From assembly GCA_015231395.1 (NCBI GenBank), contig JADGBP010000053.1, positions 1 through 9,929 on the forward strand: a DNA stretch of 9,929 nucleotides. Reading direction: 5' to 3'. The position numbers and the translations under genes are program-made. The DNA is from Desulfamplus sp. (lineage in GTDB: Bacteria > Desulfobacterota > Desulfobacteria > Desulfobacterales > Desulfobacteraceae). The notes below the pieces were generated by a model. The model worked only from the letters and a program-made list of their open reading frames with translations. It was not told where the DNA came from and made no database searches. This document shows, piece by piece, positions 5,487 through 9,929 of this stretch (positions within the stretch are counted from its first letter, which is position 1; each line of letters begins with the position of its first letter).

Positions 5487-6660
5487 TCAGTTTAATAGTT
5501 TTAGGTATAGACAGTTCATCAGTTTAGGTAAGTTGACAGTCCTCAATATGCCCTTCTTTCGGCTATTTAAGACCATCACATTCATATTCTGTTGTCTGGC
5601 TCTGGCTACTACTTTCATACTGTTCTGTTTTCATTCTATGCCTGAGTGCCATGCATCAGATAATCTTCTCTTTTTTGAGGCACAGGGAATCTCCGGATAC
5701 TCAAGTCAGGAAGATAAGGTGATATGGCACTCCAAAACCAGTGAAGATGTAATGCAGAAGCCCTCTATAGGATTTGATTATATACGTAAATTTTCCGGTG
5801 AGACCTCAGATTTTGGCTTACTGGCACTTCAGGCGCGTTTAGCATACGATGACTGGGATAAAAATTTAGAACCTCAATTGTATAATGCCTATTTCAAATA
5901 CAAATATAGTGGTTCGGATATATGGATCGGGCATAACCGGCCTGCTCTGGGGCTTTCCTCATATTTTGACAGCCACGGACTGCTTCTAAACAACCTCTCC
6001 ATGAACGGTTTTGGATATGATCGTGACTGGGGTATCGGAGCTTACAGGGAACTTGACTGGGGAGATATCGCCTTCTCTTTAACCACAGGAAGCGGAATGC
6101 CTATCTACTTTAAAAGTAACTATTTAGCTTCAACAAGAGTATCCAAAGGTTCTCTGAATCAGGATAATTACAATGTCGGTCTCTCGTTTGCCTACGGAGA
6201 TACTCTATCCACAATGGGCTATGAGCTTATGAGTGATGAACCCGAGCTCTTTTCCATGGCAGGACTTGATGCAGCATATCTTTGGGATAATTTTGAAGCC
6301 AGATGCGAAATCATGGGAGGTCGTAGAGCATCTCTGCATAACAATTCTGAAGCCGGAAGCGAAATGATGGAACCTCGTAATATGGATGGCATGGATCATA
6401 TGGGTGACATGAGTGATATGGATGAGGAGGCATATGCTCTTTTGATCAGGCTGGGGGTAAATCTGCTGGATGAGGGGCGGTTGAAATTTGAAATACAGCC
6501 TTTTGTATCTAAAATCGGCTCTGATGACAACTATGAGATTTCCTTGGGTACTTCGTATGCGCTTACACCGGATATCATGCTTCGTACCATGTATGATTAT
6601 GACCACAATCTTGACGATCATAAAATTATTTTTCAGCTCTATTATTACAACAAAATATGA
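5476..6660 (+). CDS. Outer-membrane beta-barrel-like protein with Met/Asp/His-rich loop
   Basis: 394 residues from a TTG at 5476 that overlaps the previous stop by 11 bp. GGGAG at 5463-5467 lies 8 nt before that TTG, which favours it. The alternative is ATG 5548 (M25), with a weaker RBS but a more typical signal peptide MPFFRLFKTITFIFCC...ECHA. Either way a signal sequence ends near HA-SDN (residue 60). The mature part is rich in alternating aromatic strands (YNAYFKYKYSGSDIWIGHNRPALGLSSYF, GFGYDRDWGIGAYRELDWGDIAFSL, FQLYYYNKI), typical of a porin-like barrel. Residues 297-318 (MMEPRNMDGMDHMGDMSDMDEE) form a low-complexity loop, a potential metal-binding site. No named family recognised. It probably supplies the outer-membrane step for the transporter encoded downstream (inferred from context). 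Confidence 0.7.
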   Translation: MRFSQFNSFRYRQFISLGKLTVLNMPFFRLFKTITFIFCCLALATTFILFCFHSMPECHASDNLLFFEAQGISGYSSQEDKVIWHSKTSEDVMQKPSIGFDYIRKFSGETSDFGLLALQARLAYDDWDKNLEPQLYNAYFKYKYSGSDIWIGHNRPALGLSSYFDSHGLLLNNLSMNGFGYDRDWGIGAYRELDWGDIAFSLTTGSGMPIYFKSNYLASTRVSKGSLNQDNYNVGLSFAYGDTLSTMGYELMSDEPELFSMAGLDAAYLWDNFEARCEIMGGRRASLHNNSEAGSEMMEPRNMDGMDHMGDMSDMDEEAYALLIRLGVNLLDEGRLKFEIQPFVSKIGSDDNYEISLGTSYALTPDIMLRTMYDYDHNLDDHKIIFQLYYYNKI

Positions 6661-6667
6661 GGGAACC

Positions 6668-7345
6668 ATGAAAACAACAACAAGGTACATTTTTTCTATT
6701 GCTTCCATATGTTTATTCATCTCATTTATATCTCTTTCATCTGTTCTGGTTCTGATTTCATCTGATACTGTCCATGCTGCTGTCGGCTGTGACCTCAATG
6801 ACCCTGACAAGGATGTGGCACGGCTTTTCCCTGATTCAACAGGATATAAAACAGTCTATATGTCAATCGACAAGCAGGGCGGAGAGCCTCTGTTGGAGGA
6901 GATTCAAAAACGGTTAGGTGATCAATTCAAAGGGTTATATGAAACTGCGGATGTCCCTTATACTGTTTATGAAATTTATAAGGGCAAGGAAAAAACCGGC
7001 TATATTCACGGAGTCAATCAGAAGGGTCAATATGGTGGGATTCAGGTTTTTCTCGCTCTTGACATGGAGGGAAACATAAGGAATTTCTATTTTCAGAAAA
7101 TGACTTCCCGTGCTGCAAAAACCTTGAGAGAATCTCTCTTTGGTTCTCAGTTTGTGGGGTTGAATCTTGCCGATTTTTATAATTACGATATTAAAACCGG
7201 CAAAACCTTAAGCCCAGGTAAAGTTGATAATATTAAAAATCCTTCGCCAGAGGCTGAATCTGATTTCAGGGCTGCATTACGTGCCACAAAGAAAAATCTT
7301 GTCCTGATGGACGAGTTTGTTTTCGGGAACAGATTTTTGAAATGA
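6668..7345 (+). CDS. Exported protein, possibly FMN-binding-domain-like
   Basis: 225 residues. I chose ATG 6668 because GAGGG just upstream overlaps the end of the previous gene and because a clear signal peptide follows (MKTTTRYIFSIASICLFISF..., cleavage near VHA-AVG at 37-38). Longer in-frame starts inside the barrel gene are unlikely. The mature protein contains GYIHGVNQKGQYGGIQVFLALDMEGNIRNFYFQ (111-143). This resembles the G-x-Y-G-G-x-I-x-V-x-V...D-x-(D/E)-G-x-I pattern of FMN-binding domains seen in RnfG/NqrC-like and NosR-like proteins. The usual flavinylation S(T)GAT motif is not obvious, so flavin binding is doubtful. It is likely periplasmic and part of the same transport system. 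The exact role is unknown. Confidence 0.68.
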   Translation: MKTTTRYIFSIASICLFISFISLSSVLVLISSDTVHAAVGCDLNDPDKDVARLFPDSTGYKTVYMSIDKQGGEPLLEEIQKRLGDQFKGLYETADVPYTVYEIYKGKEKTGYIHGVNQKGQYGGIQVFLALDMEGNIRNFYFQKMTSRAAKTLRESLFGSQFVGLNLADFYNYDIKTGKTLSPGKVDNIKNPSPEAESDFRAALRATKKNLVLMDEFVFGNRFLK

Positions 7346-7401
7346 GTGGTCATTTCCAGTAAAAATGATGCGGGGGCGGCAATGCTTTGTTTTTGGTTGA
7401 C

Positions 7402-7427
7402 CAGAGGCCGCCTCTGCAAAAGAGGAG
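7402..7427 (+). promoter_or_regulatory. Hairpin next to the permease RBS
   Basis: CAGAGG (7402-7407) and CCTCTG (7411-7416) form a 6-bp stem with a 3-nt loop 5 bp before the strong GAGGAG Shine-Dalgarno (7422-7427), in the only sizeable gap (88 bp) inside the operon. CCTCT could also pair with the RBS itself. It may adjust translation or mRNA stability, but there is no direct evidence. Confidence 0.3.
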
Positions 7428-7433
7428 AAAAAC

Positions 7434-8624
7434 ATGATTAGTCTTTACAAGGTATCATATAAAAATATTCTCAGAAAAAAAACGCGAAGTGCTCTTACCA
7501 TCGTGGGTATTGCTCTTTCCGCATGGGTTCTGGCAAGTCTGATGGGCTTTAACAAGGGTTATGAAGCGGCTTTGAACAAAGATATAGACAACATGGGATT
7601 TCAGGTGATGCTCATGGCAAAAGGATGTCCCTACGAAGCGGCAACTCTGATGCTCAAAGGTGGAACAGGGTTGCGCTATCTTAAGGAATCTGTTGTTGCT
7701 TCCATTCTCTCTGAACCCGAGGTTGAAAGAATAACTCCCATGCTCATGCAGGCAGTATTTGACCCTAACAAGGGGGAAAGCGGAGGTATATCGGCATATT
7801 TAGGGGTAGATCCTGCAACCTTTCCAAACATGAAGACATTTTTGGAATTCAAACAGGGCAAATGGTTTACAGACCCTCAATCTTTTGAAGTGGTCATGGG
7901 GTATGAGTCCGCAGAACTTGAACAGCGAGAGGTGGGAGATAAACTTCTGATACCTGAAAAGAATGTTGAACTTACCGTTGTGGGCGTTCTCAAACGTACC
8001 GGTACCCAGGATGACGGTACCATTTTTCTGCCTATCAATACTGTGCAGAAAATATTCGGAAAAGAGGGAGAGATTACAAGTGTTGGTATCAAGGTGAAAA
8101 AAGAGGCTGATATTTCAAAGTTTGAGGAGCGACTCTACACAATTCCCGATGTGCAGGTGGTGTCACTTGCACAGGTAAAGCAGACAATAATGAATCTTAT
8201 GTCCACTGCCAAGGTTATGGTATTTTCCATTGCCGTTGTTGCGATACTGATTGCAATGGTGGGTGTAATCAACACCATTTTGATGTCTGTTTTTGAAAGA
8301 TTTCAGGAGATAGGAATCCTTAAAAGTATGGGGGCAATGCCGGGAGATATTTTCAAGCTCATCTGGATAGAGACACTGATTTTGTGCTTTTTGGGTGGAG
8401 TTGCCGGAAGCACTATGGCATACGGATTATCAAAAGTGACAGAAATTTTGGTACGCAAACTGCTGCCATACGCACCCACAGGCTCTCTGATCCAGCTGGA
8501 TGTCAAACTGATTTGTATAACGCTCATTTCCGTATTAATAATCGGATTGATAAGCGGACTGTACCCCGCATGGCGTGCTGCAAGTGTCAGACCTTTAGAG
8601 TCCATAAGAAGTGATATAAATTGA
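7434..8624 (+). CDS. MacB/FtsX-type ABC transporter permease
   Basis: 396-residue inner-membrane protein with the MacB/LolC layout: TM1 about 20-38, a large periplasmic domain (about 40-255), then three TM segments (about 261-283, 309-332, 359-377). Core FtsX-domain features are visible, including GVINTILMSVFERFQEIGILKSMGAMPGDIFKL and the C-terminal SGLYPAWRAASVRPLESIR. Such permeases act as mechanotransmitters for exporters or lipoprotein sorting rather than as simple channels. Residues 62-80 (AKGCPYEAATLMLKGGTGL) form an unusual Cys-containing motif just after TM1, absent from MacB or LolC as I remember them. It has a strong RBS and is followed after 19 bp by its ATPase. The substrate is unknown. 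Confidence 0.9.
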   Translation: MISLYKVSYKNILRKKTRSALTIVGIALSAWVLASLMGFNKGYEAALNKDIDNMGFQVMLMAKGCPYEAATLMLKGGTGLRYLKESVVASILSEPEVERITPMLMQAVFDPNKGESGGISAYLGVDPATFPNMKTFLEFKQGKWFTDPQSFEVVMGYESAELEQREVGDKLLIPEKNVELTVVGVLKRTGTQDDGTIFLPINTVQKIFGKEGEITSVGIKVKKEADISKFEERLYTIPDVQVVSLAQVKQTIMNLMSTAKVMVFSIAVVAILIAMVGVINTILMSVFERFQEIGILKSMGAMPGDIFKLIWIETLILCFLGGVAGSTMAYGLSKVTEILVRKLLPYAPTGSLIQLDVKLICITLISVLIIGLISGLYPAWRAASVRPLESIRSDIN

Positions 8625-8643
8625 AGCACAAAGAGAGGACAAT

Positions 8644-9441
8644 ATGACAACAGATCAAATCAGAATTAATTCAACAGATACAATCGACATTAAAACAGAT
8701 GCAATCGGCATTGATTCAGCAAATACGATCAGCATCAATGCCCAGAATTTAAAAAAAATATACCGTCGTGGAAGCGAAGAGATTTGTGCGGTCAATGAAG
8801 TCTCTCTTGAGATAAAAAAGGGGGAATATGTCTCGTTTATCGGCCCTTCAGGGTCAGGAAAAACGACCTTGATCAACATTTTAGGATGCCTTGATAATCC
8901 AAGTTCAGGAATGTTATCGATTGGACAGAAAAAAGTGTTCGGAGAAGGGAAACCTCTCTCTGAAAAGTTGCTTACCAAAATCAGAAGAGAGCTGTTTGGC
9001 TATATTTTCCAGAAATTCTATCTTATTCCCACTCTGACAGTGATTGAAAATGTTCTGCTGCCGTGCATATTCTATAAAAAAGAAGTTGCCGACATTAAAA
9101 TAAATGGTAACAACAGCGATGTTGCGGCTATGCAAAGAGGAGCAGCTCTTCTGGAGATGCTTGGAATGGAAAACCGGATGGATCACCTGCCGGGTCAACT
9201 TTCAGGTGGAGAGATGCAGCGGGTGGCAGTTGCCAGAGCATTGATTAACAAACCCGAGATATTGCTTGCAGATGAGCCGACCGGAAACCTTGATTCGGCA
9301 AGAAGTCAGGAGATCGGGCGGCTGCTTCGGGAGTTGAACCGGAAAGAGCAACTTACCATCATTCTTGTAACTCACAATCCTGAGCTTGCAAAAAGTGCTG
9401 ACAGAATTGTTGAGTTACGGGATGGTAGAGTGTTTGTCTAA
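8644..9441 (+). CDS. LolD/MacB-type ABC transporter ATPase with repeat-built N-terminal extension
   Basis: 265-residue cytoplasmic ATPase partner of the permease just upstream. It has Walker A GPSGSGKT (67-74), Q-loop Q123, signature LSGGE (186-190), Walker B ILLADEP (206-212) and switch His244 in LVTHNPE. These are all intact, so the subunit should be active. Relative to the usual LolD-type size (about 225-240) it has a longer N-terminus: residues 3-32 are four degenerate heptad-like repeats of the type T-D-x-I-x-I-x. Residues 144-160 also look like a hydrophilic insert before the helical domain. GAGGA lies 4 nt upstream of the ATG. No strong terminator is seen after the stop. Confidence 0.93.
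   Translation: MTTDQIRINSTDTIDIKTDAIGIDSANTISINAQNLKKIYRRGSEEICAVNEVSLEIKKGEYVSFIGPSGSGKTTLINILGCLDNPSSGMLSIGQKKVFGEGKPLSEKLLTKIRRELFGYIFQKFYLIPTLTVIENVLLPCIFYKKEVADIKINGNNSDVAAMQRGAALLEMLGMENRMDHLPGQLSGGEMQRVAVARALINKPEILLADEPTGNLDSARSQEIGRLLRELNRKEQLTIILVTHNPELAKSADRIVELRDGRVFV
8650..8739 (+). repeat. Degenerate 21-bp tandem repeat at the 5' end of the ATPase gene
   Basis: Four imperfect units of about 21 bp, on the ACAGATACAATCGACATTAA pattern, begin at 8650, 8674, 8695 and 8716. They encode TDQIRIN, TDTIDIK, TDAIGID and (S)ANTISIN. One codon (Ser10) separates units 1 and 2. Codon-multiple spacing keeps the frame, so copy number could change without breaking the protein. Confidence 0.6.
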
Positions 9442-9625
9442 AATAAACCACACAGAAACAGCTTACTGTTATATGAAAAAACATCAAAAAAAGATAGCTG
9501 GAGACCAAAAGACAGGGGCAAGTAATACTGAATCTCCTATTACAGCAATTCCAATATTATAGCTGCCTGGTTCAAAGCCAGAAGGGGTAGTGCAACGGTT
9601 CGTGTCATGAGAGGCCACTTTGCAC
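9442..9625. other. Non-coding gap between ABC operon and recombinase remnant
   Basis: No ORF of note. There are two small hairpins, AACAG/CTGTT (about 9457-9470) and CTGGTT/AGCCAG (about 9567-9581). Neither is followed by a T-run, so an intrinsic terminator for the operon is not clear. Confidence 0.4.
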
Positions 9626-9929
9626 TTAATGCTTTGGAATTGTTACAGGTTTAGCATACTTATAGAGTGTACTTTTTGCGATACCTAACCTATTACAAAT
9701 CTGCTTTACTGAAAGTTTCTTGTCTGCCATTAATGCTTGGCCATTGCTTTTGTTGCAGGTCTCCCTCCTTTTCTACCCCTTGCCCTTGCAGATTTTAACC
9801 CTGCCTGAACCCTCTCCCGAATCAAGTCCCGTTCAAACTCTGCCAACGCACCAAATAGATGAAAGAAGAGCCTCCCACCAGCGGATGTAGTGTCAATATT
9901 TTCAGTGATAGAGCGAAATCCAACCCCGA
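9626..9929 (-). pseudogene. Serine recombinase (resolvase/invertase) C-terminal part, frameshifted and partial
   Basis: Read on the minus strand from the window edge, it gives ITENIDTTSAGGRLFFHLFG, then ALAEFERDLIRERVQAGL and SARARGRKGGRPATKAM. This is the typical catalytic-domain end and E-helix of small Tn3-type/Hin-type serine recombinases, then stops early at 9730. Shifting by one base restores the missing C-terminal helix-turn-helix, reading LMADKKLSVKQICNRLGIAK and STLYKYAKPVTIPKH to a stop at 9626. A single missing G (AAGCATTAA for expected AAGGCATTA) would explain it. The N-terminal catalytic serine lies outside the window. The gene was probably once part of a transposon or plasmid and is now likely inactive. 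Confidence 0.85.

Noticed and set aside
6488..6667. 60-residue N-terminal extension of the FMN-binding-like gene
   Set aside because: It lies out of frame within the barrel gene; ATG 6668 has a proper RBS and is followed by a normal signal peptide.
6205..6810. 201-residue minus-strand ORF opposite the barrel gene
   Set aside because: Antisense shadow of the barrel gene; its His/Ile-rich translation mirrors the Met/Asp-rich loop.
8303..8650. 115-residue minus-strand ORF under the permease 3' end
   Set aside because: Shadow of the permease coding strand with no start signals or family pattern.
1..9929. CRISPR arrays, tRNA or rRNA genes
   Set aside because: No regularly spaced repeats, cloverleaf or rRNA-like stretches were seen on either strand.

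Overview
The window suggests a Gram-negative, AT-rich, anaerobe-type bacterium. It has a FeoAB ferrous-iron uptake operon with a divergent DtxR-family regulator, and exported or outer-membrane-like proteins encoded beside a MacB/LolCDE-type ABC transporter. A sulfate-reducer-like member of Desulfobacterota is my best guess. This is an inference from gene style and neighbourhood; no rRNA or other diagnostic marker is present.

Left edge (1-940): the first 28 bases hold the start of a leftward gene that runs off the window, with its own Shine-Dalgarno and a plausible sigma70 promoter. Then comes about 770 bp with no convincing protein gene. On the minus strand it reads like the RNA part of an ORF-less group II intron: domain I-like sequence, a short domain IV-like hairpin and the 5' half of a domain V-like motif, but no matching 3' half. 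It therefore looks truncated. A bidirectional terminator hairpin (910-938) separates it from the next gene.

Iron module (958-4371, remnant to about 4952): a DtxR/MntR-family regulator on the minus strand, with a cysteine-rich tail, faces a roughly 400-bp control region. This region has a consensus-like promoter embedded in a perfect 11-bp inverted repeat, a separate 12-bp inverted repeat and a 22-bp-period direct repeat. Rightward follow feoA, feoB (with an unusual Cys cluster and an Asn-rich linker in its cytoplasmic part) and a small ORF with a good RBS. The small ORF has been invaded by two nested MITE-like elements. Element A (4524-4781) has perfect 26-bp terminal inverted repeats and a 9-bp target duplication, and it sits inside older element B (4496-4916). 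The 3' part of the small ORF is therefore element-derived.

Export/transport operon (5010-9441): five tightly spaced rightward genes encode a YtkA-like exported protein, an outer-membrane beta-barrel-like protein with a Met/Asp/His-rich loop, an exported protein with weak resemblance to FMN-binding domains, a MacB/FtsX-type permease with a distinctive Gly-Cys-Pro-Tyr-Glu-Ala motif, and a LolD/MacB-type ATPase with a repeat-built N-terminal extension. The layout suggests one envelope-spanning transport system, possibly metal-related given the Met/His-rich stretches and the adjacent feo genes. Its substrate cannot be read from the sequence, and this is the best candidate for an undescribed system here.

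Right edge (9442-9929): about 180 bp of non-coding DNA, then the C-terminal part of a serine recombinase on the minus strand, broken by an apparent single-base deletion. The operon thus lies between mobile-element debris on both sides (nested MITEs on the left, decaying resolvase on the right).
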